NCBI GenBank assembly: GCA_963575745.1
Contig: CAUYUJ010015715.1
Location: 755,270-819,269 of the forward strand
Length of the DNA stretch: 64,000 nucleotides
Direction of reading: 5' to 3'
DNA from: Prorocentrum cordatum
Lineage: Eukaryota > Sar > Dinophyceae > Prorocentrales > Prorocentraceae
The position numbers and the translations under genes were made by a program. Positions 52,901-60,039 of the stretch are shown piece after piece. Position 1 is the first letter of the stretch. Each line of letters starts with the position of its first letter. The notes below the pieces were generated by a model. That model was given only the letters and a program-made list of their open reading frames with translations, did not search any database and had not been told where the DNA came from.

Positions 52901-55900
52901 CGTCTGAAACCGCTGCCAGTGCCCCATCTGCCATCCGCTATGCCCGTTGTCCCCGCCCACCCTCACCGCACCCCTCCACCCACACTCGACCTCGCTCGAG
53001 GCCCTCGGGCCCCGCCTCAACCCCTCGTCCCCGCGGCGCCGACGGCCCGCGCCCAATCCGAACAGCGGTGTCGCTGCGACCCTGCGCCGAGCCGCACGCA
53101 GGCCTCATTTGCCCCCCTGGCCCGAGCCACCTTGATCGACTGATGATCTATTCGAATGGGTATCTGCATGTCAGCTGGCAGCTTGGCGATGAGGTCATTG
53201 AAGACCTTCTCGCACGCAATCTTGGAGTCAGACTGCAGGAGGCCGTGTCGGGTGTGGGTGGCGAAGCTACTGCGGAGCGCCAGCAAGACGGTAAACCCCA
53301 AGCTAATGGATGGAAACATCAGGCACCGCTCTGCGTCAGTATCATCATCTTCCAGACGGCCATATGGTACAGAAGGCCGCAGGCACAGGCCACTGCCGCC
53401 GAACCTCTGCGACGTGGCCTCCCAGCGCTTGCGGCGTTTGTGGAACCACCCGCTCGCGTCAGCGTGACTGTCCCTCAGGCCGAGGGCCACTGTCATCTTC
53501 AGGAAGTCGAAGTACAACCTCCCCGACAACCTCTCGCTCTCAAATGCAGCCCCCTCGAAGACAATGCCAGAATCGCCAGGCCCCTCTGGCGTGATCTGGA
53601 ACTTCCCCATCCTGTGCCGCGAGACGATGTCCCGAATCTTAACCTTCTCGCCTGTCGCCGAAAACTGCACCGTAAACGTGTGCTCCATATCTGGGCGACC
53701 TCCATAAACTGCAGCCGTCATCAAGTTCTGGGCATACTGCCCTGGCGACGCGTCGTTCTCGTCCGCGGGCTGGACCTCGCACAAGCACCGCGGGTCGTCG
53801 GGATCCATGTCCAGGGTCCACTCCTCGGGTGGGAGGGCAGCTGAGACATGGAGAAGAGCCCGCCCCCCCTACCGATCGCCCGAAACTAACGACCACGGAA
53901 ACGCATGGAAAGCAAAGTAAAGCTCGACCTACAACTACTTAGATATACACCGTTTCGCACGGTGGCTCTTTGGCGGCAGGGAGCACTGCCGACTGGAGGG
54001 TCACGTTGTTCACCAAGATCTGTGCCACCGTGCCATCGGGCCGCCCGTCCGAGACTATACGGTAGTGCCTCGTCGAAGCCTGTAGCTTAGACAGAATGCT
54101 CGGTCGAGCCCCCTGGCTCGAGCCGCGACTGCCGCTTGGGCGGCGCGTCTCGGATCATGCACGGGAGAGGGGGCAAAGTCGGACCGAACGGGGCGCCCTG
54201 AGAACGGGGGCGACCGCGGCGCCCCCCCCCCCCCCCCATCACAGCTCAAGGCGAGTGCAGCTCGACCGGCGTCTCTGGCGAGACTGCGGGCGGACCCCGC
54301 ACTGCGGTCGGACAGAGTGGCGAATATCGAAAGGAGCCCTGCGAGAGACCCAGCCGTCAGCGGCGGCGGGGGTGGGCGGGCATGCAGGAGGCTGCGACGC
54401 ACGAGGGAAGCAGGGGAGGCACAGCCACGTATGCGAGGACACGGGGCGCCTACACGTCAGGCCATGGGGCGCCAGACATCGGGGTCCCCATGGGGCTCTT
54501 CGCGCGCCCGAATCCCGACCCGACCACTCAGCGAGGCCATAAGAAACCAGACTGCGAATGCACAGGGCATCACCCACCCACGATGCGAAAGCCATGGGCC
54601 ATAAGAAACCAGACTGCGAAGCCACAGGTCACAGCGATGACATAAGACACCAGATCGCAAAACCGCTGTCCATAAGAAACCAGACTGCGAAACCACAATG
54701 CATACGCCAGCGATGCCATGAGAAACCAGACTGCGATGACACGGGGAAAGCATGGTCGGTTCGCTGACGATCGGCCCCCGACTGTGCATGGTATATATTT
54801 GGGGGTGCGGCGGCCGCTCGAAGAGCAAGATACCAATGGGCACCCCAGCCCACTGCCCCTGACTGTTCTCATGCCTTCTACAGCCCCGCACGAAGGCCCG
54901 AGCCACCCCCGATCGAAGGTCTGCGCGAACAGCGACACATCTTCACTCAGAATCTGAATAAGGGTGCCGCTGCTGGAGGATGGTCTCAAGCTTCTGCACC
55001 CTGGCCTCCAAGGCGGACAAGCGGGAGGACATGTTCGCGAGGTTCACCTCCCATGCCGCCCTGATAACCGTGCTGCGTCCCAACTCATCCCCATTCCCTG
55101 GGCTGCCCCCCCCCCCCCTCCCCTCGACGCCCCGCTCCTCACCGCTGCTATCATTCCCGCCGTCGATCGGCCCAGTTCCCCCGCGCGCACGGAGCCAGCC
55201 TGTCTTCGGCCCCCTCCCCACCGAGCGCATCCGCCTTCCCCAGCCAGGCGGATCCAACTAGCATGAGCATTACGACGCCGCAGCCCGCACTGCTCTCATC
55301 CACCCGCCCATTTCGATCCGCAACCCCCATTTCCCCGATCCTCATGCTCATCGCAGCTCCCGCCGCATCGCCTCACGCTGCCGCTCCCTGCCTGCAGACC
55401 CTGCCCGCCCGCCCTCCCCTCCTGGTCGACGGAGAGTCCAGGCGCTGATGATGATGCAGCTGTTGTTACCGTCGGCGGTGGCGGCGGTGCTGCTTCTTCC
55501 GACGGTGCACCCCGAAGGCGGAAGGTGCGATCTGACGACGCCCCCGAATGCGGCGACCGCGATCCCGAATCCTCGCGCGCCATCGGCGCGCGCATGTTCA
55601 CGGAAGTTCAGTGGGGCGGGGTAAAAGGGGCGAGGGGCGCCGCGCCAGCTCGACCCGTCGGGCGGCGGGATGGACACATGATGGGGGAGAGCCCCTGACT
55701 TACCCAGACCGATGGGCATCGACGATCGCAATCATATTTCGTTTTTCCTGCAGCAAAGCGCACCTATCCGCGCGGCCTCTCGACCCCTGGGCGCGTGCAC
55801 GGCGCAGACAGAGCGAGGCTGGCCGAAAGCAGCGGGGACCGTGCACGACAACAGTGTGCGATGCGATCATACCTCGAGATCGGCCGAGCGTCGAAGCCGA

Positions 55901-57011
55901 TCGGGGGCGAGACGGGGTGAGGCGAGAGCGCGGGAGGGAGTGGGTAAGGCGATCGCGGGGGAGGGGCTGCGAGGCCACGATGAATGGAGGGGTGGGGGAG
56001 GGGAGGTGTGACTTTGAGAAGGGCTGGAGGCGGGCGGAAGGAGTAAATGGGGAGTGAGAGGGAGGGGGCAAGATTACTTGGGAGTGAAATGGGAAAGAGG
56101 TGAAATAGTGAGCGAGAAGTAACAGGGTTCGAGGGGTGAGCTCGTGTAAAAAGGGGGTGAGATGTGGCGCATTGAGGGAGGGGGTGCGAGAGGGGAGCCG
56201 TCAAAAAGCACAATCTCAAACCATGAGCTCCTCCTCCTCCTCCTCATCCTCATCCTCCTCCCCCTCCTCCCCCTCCTCCCCCCCCTCCCCCTCCCGCCCT
56301 CCTCCCTCATCCCTCCCTCATCCCTCCTCCCTCTGCCCTCCTCCTCCTCCCTCCTCCATTCCCTCCTCCCCCCTCCATCCTCTCAGCTCCTCCTCCTCCT
56401 CCTCCCCCGCCCCCTCCCCCCCCCCAGCTCAACCTCGCCCTCGTCCGCCATAGGGGGGTTCCAAGTACGGCCCCGCGCAAGAAACTGCCATTCTCCCAAC
56501 CCCGCGAGGGGCAATCCCCACGGCGGCGGGCTCAATCTCCAGCCCGAAACTTCAAAAGAGGCCAGCACGACAATGTCAATGCCAGGGCCATCCAATCCGA
56601 GCGAAACGAGGCTGGGCCGCCTCCGAACCCCCTCCCCGAAGAACTAGAGCGACAGCTCACGAGTTGGTGAGCGGGGCAACGACGGGGCCCTCCACAGAGC
56701 GCCTGGGACGCTTGCGCTTGCACTGCTCGTACATCGCTTCGTCGACGGTGACCTCGCGCTGCTGCTTGGTCTCCTTGTTGTTCTCAATGAACTTCGCGAG
56801 CTTGTCCTTCGCCTCCCCGAGCTGGCCCTTCTTCTTCGCGCCGAACAGCTGGACCACCTTCACCTTGTTATCACGAGGATGTGCGCCGCCGCGTCGTTCC
56901 AGTTGTCCTTGATGTCTTTGCCTACGGGGGGCGCGACGACGAGGGCGACGGCGACGACGACGACGACGACCACGACGACGACGACGACGACGACGACCAC
57001 CACGACGACGC

Positions 57012-57045
<34 letters not shown>

Positions 57046-59545
57046 ATCCTCATTACCATCCCTCGTCCTCATCCGCATCCTCATCATCTCCCTCATCATC
57101 GCCATCAGCATCATCATCATCACCATCGAAATCATCATCATGATCATCGTTATCCTCATCCCCATCCCTATCCTATCACCATTACACTATTACCATCATC
57201 ATCGGCATCCTCATCATCATCATCATCCTTAGCCTCATCATACTTAACCTCAATATCCTCATTATTATCATCTTCCTCGTGCGCATCATCATTATCATCA
57301 TCGTCATCATCCTTATCCTCATCAGCATACTCATCATCCCCCTCATCATCATAATTATCCTCATCATCTCCCTCACCTGCATCATACCCCCTCATCATCA
57401 TCCCCATCCTCCATCCTCATCCCCGCCCCCTGTCGCCGTCGGGCCACTGCTCCGACAACTCGCGGTCCGTGCCCGCGATGTGGTTGTGCACGATGTCCTC
57501 GGGGCGGGGGGATGGGGGGCGCCGAGGGCGGGGGGCAGCGAGCGGAGAGGAGGGATGATGAGCATAAGAGCGGAAAGGGCGAGGAGGAAGGGGGGAGGAA
57601 GAGGAGGAAGGGGAATAACTCCTCCTCCTCCCTTCCTCCTCCTCCCTTCCTCCCCCCCTCCCTTCCTCCTCCTCCCCCTCATATCCCTCCGCGCCCTCCT
57701 CCTCCTCATCCTCCTTCCCATTGCCCTCAAACGACGTTTCGGCGTCGCGCGCTGCCCCCGACGCGTCCTTGGCGTTGGCGTCAATGGCGCCGTCCGAGCC
57801 CGCCGCGGGCTTCTGCACCGAGAAGCAGCAGTGCGGAGCCAACCGCACGATCTCCCCACCCCGCCAGGCGGCGGTAAAAAAAACCGCCCTCTCGGTTGAG
57901 AGCCCCGCGGTCGATGATCTGGGCCCTCAAGAACTTCGCGAACGTGTCCTTCACCATCATGTCGCCCGCGATCGGGAACGAACGCGGCAGACCTGGCAGG
58001 AGGGGTCCTCATCCTCATCCTCATACTTCCACTCCTCATCCTTCAACTTATCATCCTCCCACTCTTCATCATCATCCTCTTCCTTCCTCATCGTTCCATC
58101 GCCCCCTGCACTATCCAATCGCTCTCCTGCGCCACCCCATCGCTCATCCTCCTCCCTATCGGGCTATATGTCTTACCTCCTCCTCCTCCTCCTCCTTCCA
58201 TCGATCCCTGCACTATCCCGTCGCACATCCTCACCTTCCCTTTTCACTCCCTCCCATCACCCGCTGAACTCGCATCTCCTACACTCACCCCCTCAACCCA
58301 CACCCCCATGTCCGCCCGCCCGCCCAAAACCAACATGAGGGCGATGAGTGGAAGGATGGGGAGTGGAAGGATGAGGAATTGCAGTGCGGGGATGAGGAGT
58401 GGAGGGATGAGGAGTGGAAGGATGAGGATGAGGATGAGGAGTGGAGTAGACGGGCGAGGAGGAGGAGTGGAAGGAGGAGGAGTGGAAGGATGAGGATGAG
58501 GAGGAGGAGTGGAATAATGAGGGCTGACCCGAAAGATAATCCATCGCGGCAGCCACGCGCTCGGCCTTCTGGCAGATCCACGCCGCGGCCTCGGGCGGCA
58601 CCTTGTGGTTCGCGACCTTGACCACGAGCGCGAAGAGCCACGGCGCGGGCGCGTCGGCGAGCGATTTGACCTTGCTCTCGAAGCGCGGGGCGGAGGAGAG
58701 GGCCGCCGCCGCGTCGGCGGCCTTCCGAGCCTTCTTCTTCGCGCTGCTGGCCTCCATGTCCTTGGCCTCGCGCGTGCTGATGACGTCGAGCGCGTTGATC
58801 TTCGAAGTGTCCTCGGGCGGCTGCGCAGGGGCGGGGGTGGGGGGAGAAGGGGAGGGGGGCATGATATCATGGAGGGGAGTGGAATATAGCAAGGGGCAAC
58901 TGGGGATATGAGGAGGCGACGAGGGGCGGAGCTGAGGGCGAAAGAGCGGGGAGGGGGTCCTCCTCCTACCTTCTCCGACCTCCTCGTACCTCCTCCCACC
59001 TCCGGCTATATCCTCCTACATCCTCCTACCTCCTCCTATCTCCTCCTAACTCCTCCCCCTCCTCCTGCCTCCTACCAGCCTCCTCCCCCTGCCTCGTGAT
59101 CATACCTCCTCCTACCACCTCCTCCACCTATCGCATCCTTCTCCTACATCCCCCCGATGTCCTCCTCATACCTCCTCCTTTCTGCTACGCCCTCGGCCCC
59201 CCCTCAAAAAAACGAATCCTGGATCGTCCGATTGCAGATGTTCGCCACCGTGGTCATATTCTTGAATATGACCTGCTCCTCGATGTCCTGCGGCATCTCG
59301 GCCTCGCAGCGGGCGACGGGGGGCGCGGGGGAGGTGGTGGAAGCAAGGAGGGAGGGGATGCAAGCAAGGAGAGGCTGTGGAGTCCGAGGGGGGAGCAGGG
59401 AGGAATAGTGAGTAAGACACGGGAGACACGAGGGAAAAGGGGGGGGGTCGGGGGAGCGCATGGCGGCCTTCTGCTGCAAGATCAGCACGAGCACCTTCAC
59501 CTCCTTGGGGGGGGCGATCTTGGCGGACTTCGACGCCGCCACCAT
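31474..59545 (-). CDS. Giant multi-exon gene, uncharacterised dinoflagellate-type protein (about 1,800 codons)
   Basis: Proposed exons, in reading order: 59545-59468, 59302-59219, 58811 or 58820-58529, 57992-about 57722, 57497-about 57430, 56921-56661, 55060-about 54960, 54079-53951, 53823-53131, 52787-52548, 52250-52080, 51718-51635, 44200-about 44112, 43763-43422, 43194-43020, 42514-42071, about 41653-41168, 41071-about 40351, 40096-39701, 31813-31474. Acceptors are almost all AG then G; donors are GT, GC or GA. Phases join at most junctions tested. The start is ATG at 59545 (MVAASKSAKIAPPKEV). The last exon (CPIPGLLS then TGA) resembles the C-terminal end of a multicopy dinoflagellate-specific protein family of unknown function. 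Three frame breaks remain inside exons. I know no catalytic domain in it. Confidence 0.6.
31840..32530. repeat. Pyrimidine-rich then purine-rich tract in the long 3' intron
   Basis: 31840-32400 is dominated by CCTCCTC on the plus strand; 32400-32530 switches abruptly to GGGGAGG. No exon is recognised. Adjacent mirror-type purine and pyrimidine tracts could form triplex DNA. Confidence 0.7.
32686..32725. repeat. Perfect 40-bp palindrome
   Basis: Arms of 20 bp with no spacer: GTCCGCTGGCGTTGAGCTGA is followed at once by its exact reverse complement. The flanking bases (A and A) end the symmetry. It sits in a non-coding part of the long intron. Confidence 0.95.
33070..33222 (+). repeat. CGCGACC-type minisatellite, second locus
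   Basis: GCGACCCGCC, GCGACCTGCCGACGACCCAC and CCCGCGACCAATCCGC words; the 3' part contains two GCGACCTGCCGACGACCCAC copies about 39 bp apart. Related to 24672-24875. Confidence 0.8.
33220..33400 (-). CDS. Candidate exon or coding remnant in the long 3' intron
   Basis: The minus strand reads RFHEPFAPFGQWRFRDEEPA and KEELAHAIAYF, then a stop; one base off it continues KGFLYITELPAEKYAFVKDI. The two halves look like one interrupted coding piece. It could be an exon of the giant gene, of the gene at 30 kb, or of a decayed insert; I cannot decide. No function assigned. Confidence 0.35.
33770..33840. repeat. (GTC)n microsatellite
   Basis: GTC/TCG triplets with TTC and GCC interruptions. Confidence 0.85.
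33950..34110. repeat. GGAGGA-rich purine tract
   Basis: Purine-rich DNA with GAGGAGGAT and GGGGGAAGG words. The minus strand reads SSSPSAPFPP-type low complexity. No gene is supported between 33.4 and 34.4 kb. Confidence 0.6.
34440..34635 (-). pseudogene. Coding-like fragment in the long intron
   Basis: RRTFAQWSRDAGFHHFEAAL, then RGEGLDTCSTIAATRGRDPA and GFKEALSGRFGNLPAS on the minus strand. It is coding-like by composition, without splice support or a domain. Confidence 0.3.
34742..34835. repeat. (GTC)n microsatellite
   Basis: About 90 bp of GTC triplets with a few CATC and AAG interruptions. Confidence 0.95.
35060..35215 (-). pseudogene. Coding-like fragment in the long intron
   Basis: HMREFYSIAGVEYSNELASP, then EAAARECRKAAQAKAARQRN, an Ala/Lys/Arg helix, on the minus strand. 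It could be an exon linking exon 19 and the last exon of the giant gene, but the boundaries do not show convincing phase, so I leave it unassigned. Confidence 0.35.
35325..35560. repeat. GGGGAAGGGG purine tract
   Basis: About 230 bp almost without pyrimidines on the plus strand (GGGAAAGGGGA, GGGGAATGGGG). The minus strand is a polypyrimidine tract. No gene. Confidence 0.85.
35930..36225 (-). pseudogene. Coding-like fragment with an internal frame break
   Basis: VHLQGAVEAARAEMRQALFV, RPFRLNADTGEDEAEDDADR and GVCAAAKGNIWQ, then one frame over KIARRASVPERASEEARALA and NDHLEMHRATARAS. It appears to be one decayed or mis-assembled coding piece in the intron. No domain recognised. Confidence 0.35.
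36470..36760 (-). pseudogene. Coding-like fragments GEVILQGDCLIID and RFTTSLRLDGAG
   Basis: Two nearby pieces on the minus strand: AARFTTSLRLDGAGMGVRVV with PFLHIRG (about 36740-36640), and GPLGGEVILQGDCLIIDSRI with RCDDQMAALGKAKRG (about 36590-36485). Their relation to the giant gene is unproven. Confidence 0.3.
36770..37940. other. GC-rich intronic DNA, no exon recognised
   Basis: Long open frames on both strands reflect GC content. No block stands out as coding. Confidence 0.4.
37948..37986. repeat. (CT)n microsatellite
   Basis: About 38 bp of CT dinucleotides, like the runs inside LINE 1. Confidence 0.95.
38270..39020 (+). repeat. Diverged direct duplication, spacing about 540 bp
   Basis: GGCCGCGCTGGCCAAAGCTA with TCGGAGGCCG near 38450 matches GGCCGCGCGGGCCAAACCTA with TTGGAGGCCG near 38990; upstream, GACGAAACCGTGCGAGGCC near 38295 matches AGCGAAACCGCGCTAGGCC near 38834. 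Similarity is patchy between these anchors. Confidence 0.6.
39024..39300 (+). repeat. About 19-bp minisatellite CGCTCGTGCTAAGTNAAA
   Basis: About 14 degenerate copies of (A)ACGCTCGTGCTAAG with variable 3-6 bp spacers; some units have ACGATCGTGC. It lies in the long intron about 400 bp 3' of exon 19. Confidence 0.9.
39400..39660. repeat. Purine tract switching to CCTCCTC tract, downstream of exon 19
   Basis: GGGAGGTGG-type purines (39400-39478) switch at about 39480 to CCTCCTCCTC pyrimidines (to 39660). It begins about 40 bp from the exon 19 donor. Confidence 0.75.
39701..44200 (-). CDS. Giant gene, exons 13-19
   Basis: Exon 13 (44200) reads VPAQHIPESAFETDKDLLEA. Exon 14 (43763-43422) has a basic PPPKKRRRLKTFGFLRMLDN and FVGDPFEWPLLSLSPDAG. 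Exon 15 (43194-43020) reads FLVVMSAAGNCSYGSTLSPP and RLKQMRGALINHQDSCHTSA. Exon 16 (42514-42071) has LVVCKGQKVHLGKFQCPIVV and DRAAFLFGQMSNYHMMRIII. Exon 17 has YFKDMGIPPNWSPMQMCLAD and TFLHELRHDFHLFGELKRC. Exon 18 has KVARKHLDKETEEIGMHQVS and GSAEWFLGVGTIDGALAVLW. Exon 19 has EMPLMEYACSKGFWDLPISF and LEWVADLLDGTVSDEVRQEV. Junctions 13/14, 14/15, 15/16 and 17/18 are in phase. Exon 14's PKKRRRLK is a second possible nuclear signal. Confidence 0.65.
41072..41167 (-). other. 96-nt intron bounded by a 10-nt direct repeat
   Basis: The intron of the giant gene between exons 17 and 18 is bounded on both sides by CCGAGGCTGT: the 5' junction is CCCGAG|GCTGTG and the 3' junction CACCGAG|GCTGTTG. It is pyrimidine-rich, stop-free and a multiple of three, so the flanking frame runs through it. 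The donor is GC. Confidence 0.7.
41690..42000. repeat. CCTCCTC/TATCCACCT intronic repeat
   Basis: Pyrimidine-rich DNA with irregular CTATCCACCTACCTCC units filling the intron between exons 16 and 17. Confidence 0.8.
42580..42915. repeat. ACTCACACTCAGA-type degenerate repeat in intron 15
   Basis: About 330 bp rich in CACTCAGA, CCGCTCACA and CATACC words with no strict period. It fills much of the intron between exons 15 and 16. Confidence 0.7.
43805..44090. repeat. Pyrimidine-rich intron 13
   Basis: CCTCCCTC and CCCCTCC words from 43905 to 44085, with a short purine part at 43805-43880. It separates exons 13 and 14. Confidence 0.7.
44495..44850. repeat. GGGAGG purine tract in the long 7.4-kb intron
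   Basis: About 330 bp almost pure A/G on the plus strand (GGAGGGAGGAG, GGGAAGGGG). No exon. Confidence 0.9.
45130..45600. other. GC-rich intronic DNA with (CG)n run
   Basis: Contains a GCGCGCGCGCGC run near 45510-45535. No coding segment is supported. Confidence 0.5.
45610..46570 (-). pseudogene. Decayed coding-like region in the 7.4-kb intron
   Basis: Minus-strand pieces: FRFSQGFDTVGVDDTIELSK and ANKAAVDALVKG (about 46560-46465), QCIANMRVPQADAGG with EGLAEGPVQVFLDAALAFRV (about 46380-46265), MGISPAAKASAEAMADNARA (about 46200) and MPKGPDPHKCRPCGYDMQ (about 45780-45727) with a CxxC pair. They look like one interrupted coding sequence but need frame changes. No family assigned; a decayed retrocopy or a nested gene are both possible. 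Confidence 0.3.
47120..47330 (-). pseudogene. Degraded J-domain-like fragment
   Basis: The minus strand reads FESFGAAAKILDVDVNASAA and EIRQAYR, a good match to helices I-II of a DnaJ J-domain. One base off it continues KLSLRPHSDKVGS, where HSD takes the place of the HPD tripeptide, and after a second slip ATKVFNASTGYL resembles helix III. J-domains stimulate Hsp70 ATPase through HPD. Two frame slips and P-to-S in HPD suggest a non-functional relic. The start and end are not defined. Confidence 0.4.
47525..48045. repeat. GGGAGG purine tract
   Basis: About 500 bp of nearly pure purine on the plus strand, the longest such tract in the window. Long frames across it on both strands are compositional. 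Confidence 0.9.
48340..49190 (-). pseudogene. Decayed coding-like region in the 7.4-kb intron
   Basis: Pieces on the minus strand: IGYIQAGQAASSAQDGAALA (about 49160), SLHYGSDDGQKDVATLETED (about 49030), QVSTPDVYMRVLDDADDLRG (about 48895) and INQQAGHADIWGDSRGA with AFEDVELDMADRGSCAAQRL (about 48510-48360). Each looks coding but the frames differ. The run of pieces suggests one degraded coding sequence without large introns, for example an old retrocopy. No domain recognised. Confidence 0.3.
49200..49320. repeat. G-run and C-run cluster
   Basis: Several GGGGGGG runs (49195-49255) followed by CCCCCCCC (about 49296) within 100 bp. Confidence 0.6.
49660..49905 (-). repeat. GGGTCGCGGG minisatellite, third locus, opposite orientation
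   Basis: GCGGGCGGGTCGCAACTGG, GGGCGGGTCGCGGGCGGGC and GGTCGCGGGGTGGTCGCGG words. This is the reverse complement of the CCCGCGACCA unit at 24.7 and 33.1 kb. Confidence 0.8.
49906..51170. other. Intronic DNA, no exon recognised
   Basis: Includes a G16-like run at about 50018-50033 and AT-richer DNA at 50160-50360. No coding-like block on the minus strand. Confidence 0.4.
51180..51560. repeat. GGAGGGAGG purine tract just 3' of exon 12
   Basis: About 370 bp of GGAGGGAGGAGGGA-type purines on the plus strand, beginning about 75 bp inside the long intron as read on the minus strand. Confidence 0.9.
51635..54079 (-). CDS. Giant gene, exons 8-12 (best-supported block)
   Basis: Five exons, each a whole number of codons and all in phase 0: 54079-53951 (RHYRIVSDGRPDGTVAQILV), 53823-53131 (EWTLDMDPDDPRCLCEVQPA, NLMTAAVYGGRPDMEHTFTV, SGIVFEGAAFESERLSGRLY, FNDLIAKLPADMQIPIRID), 52787-52548 (VGDFHVGRCPAVIEVRQGIV, FLISLHNFAVQEHSDTLEKI), 52250-52080 (VLTAVTKQLESTFLVGYPHR, VRASYYNPKNQRHTESMLCR) and 51718-51635 (GSTRISLSGPDGTKIGTDHS). 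Donors are GT or CAG|GC. The residue mix is that of a globular protein with beta strands. No family name can be assigned beyond the dinoflagellate family inferred for the whole gene. Confidence 0.65.
54080..54535. other. Intronic DNA between exons 7 and 8, right of exon 8
   Basis: About 450 bp without an exon. It holds a C-run at about 54225-54237 and otherwise mixed GC-rich DNA; the five CATAAGAAACC copies lie to its right. Confidence 0.4.
54538..54740 (+). repeat. Five spaced copies of CATAAGAAACCAGACTGCGA
   Basis: Copies start near 54538, 54600, 54641 (degenerate), 54671 and 54717, with spacings of 30-62 bp and unrelated spacers that contain CAGCGATG words. It lies in the intron between exons 7 and 8 of the giant gene. 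Confidence 0.85.
54960..56921 (-). CDS. Giant gene, exons 6-7 (basic and coiled-coil parts)
   Basis: Exon 6 (56921-56661, after GTAG|G) reads GKDIKDNWNDAAAHILV, then after a one-base slip near 56870 KVKVVQLFGAKKKGQLGEAK, DKLAKFIENNKETKQQREVT and YEQCKRKRPRRSVEG; it is strongly basic with a KRKRPRR patch that could act in nuclear targeting. It ends at a consensus GTGAGC donor. Exon 7 (from 55060) reads AAWEVNLANMSSRLSALEAR and VQKLETILQQR, a short coiled coil. The two join in phase (TC plus G). The 3' end of exon 7 is unresolved. Confidence 0.55.
55070..56210. other. Intron 6, no exon recognised
   Basis: GC-rich with a C-run near 55110 and GAGGGAG-type purines at 55920-56070. No coding block is supported. 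Confidence 0.4.
56222..56432. repeat. CTCCTCCTC pyrimidine tract in intron 6
   Basis: About 210 bp of CTCCTC and CCCTCC words on the plus strand. Confidence 0.9.
56940..57400. repeat. (GAC)n then (CAT)n microsatellite in intron 5
   Basis: GAC triplets at 56945-57045, then CATCCTCAT/CATCATCAT words to about 57400. It fills the intron between exons 5 and 6. Confidence 0.95.
57430..59545 (-). CDS. Giant gene, N-terminal exons 1-5
   Basis: Exon 1 (59545-59468) reads PPKEVKVLVLILQQK to an AAG|GC donor. Exon 2 (59302-59219) reads AEMPQDIEEQVIFKNMTTVA and NICNRTIQ, then a GA donor. Exon 3 reads DTSKINALDVISTREAKDME, a Lys/Ala-rich helix, PAPWLFALVVKVANHKVPPE and AERVAAAMDYLSG. Exon 4 reads LPRSFPIAGDMMVKDTFAKF, LRAQIIDRGALNREGGFF, then after a break in a T8 run APHCCFSVQKPAAGSDGAID. 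Exon 5 reads DIVHNHIAGTDRELSEQWPD. Exon 3 to 4 joins in phase (one base plus two). Introns carry CCTCCT and GGATGAGGA simple sequence. No domain recognised. Confidence 0.55.
57600..57720. repeat. CTCCTCCTCCCTTCC repeat
   Basis: Irregular CCTCCTCCTCCCTT units directly 3' (minus strand) of exon 4; they also give a Glu-rich frame that may or may not be exonic. Confidence 0.8.
58000..58525. repeat. CTCATCCT and GGATGAGGA repeats in intron 3
   Basis: Pyrimidine-rich CCTCATCCTCAT words (58005-58200) and opposite-sense GGAAGGATGAGGA words (58340-58520), partly complementary to each other across about 150 bp. Confidence 0.8.
58960..59200. repeat. CCTCCTAC repeat in intron 2
   Basis: Irregular CTCCTACCTCCTCC and CATCCTCCTACC units between exons 2 and 3. 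Confidence 0.85.
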
Positions 59546-59904
59546 TGCAGCGGGCAAAAGTAACAAGAGAAACAAAGGGGGGGCACAACTCGAATCAAAT
59601 GGTCTGCACTGCCGCAGCCGCGACGGGGGGGGGAAGGAAAGACGATGAGGGAGGGATGCGGGGGGGGGGCCTCTGGAAATCTCCTACCGCCCCCCCTTTC
59701 TCTGCCATCCCTCTAACCCTCGTCCTATCTCTATGGCCCTCCTCCTCTCCTCCACTCTCCTCCCCTCCTCCTCCCCTCCTCCTCCTTGCCGCCCCCCTCT
59801 CGCCTTACCTCTTCTTAAGTCCTCGTCATGCTCCTCATTCATCCTGGTCTTTGAATGCCTAGGCACGTCGAGGTGTGCGTCGGCGCACACGCGCCACACT
59901 CTTT

Positions 59905-59933
59905 TTTGAAGAAAAAAAAAAAAAAAAAAAAAA
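59905..59933. repeat. Poly-A run
   Basis: About 24 A interrupted once near its left end. On the minus strand it is poly-T, so it is not the 3' tail of the minus-strand LINE. Confidence 0.85.
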
Positions 59934-60039
59934 ACGCCCTTGGCGCTCGAAGGGGGGGGCCCTCGGCGTGAGCGGGGGTGGGGGTGTATTGTTCTGTAAT
60001 GAATTAGAACACCCTGACGCCCCACCCACTGGCCCATCT

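Noticed and set aside
54538-54740. CRISPR-like spaced repeats
   Set aside because: Only five imperfect copies, irregular spacing, eukaryotic intron and no cas genes.
59905-59933. Poly-A tail of LINE 2
   Set aside because: The run is A on the plus strand, but LINE 2 is on the minus strand, so its tail would appear as T here.
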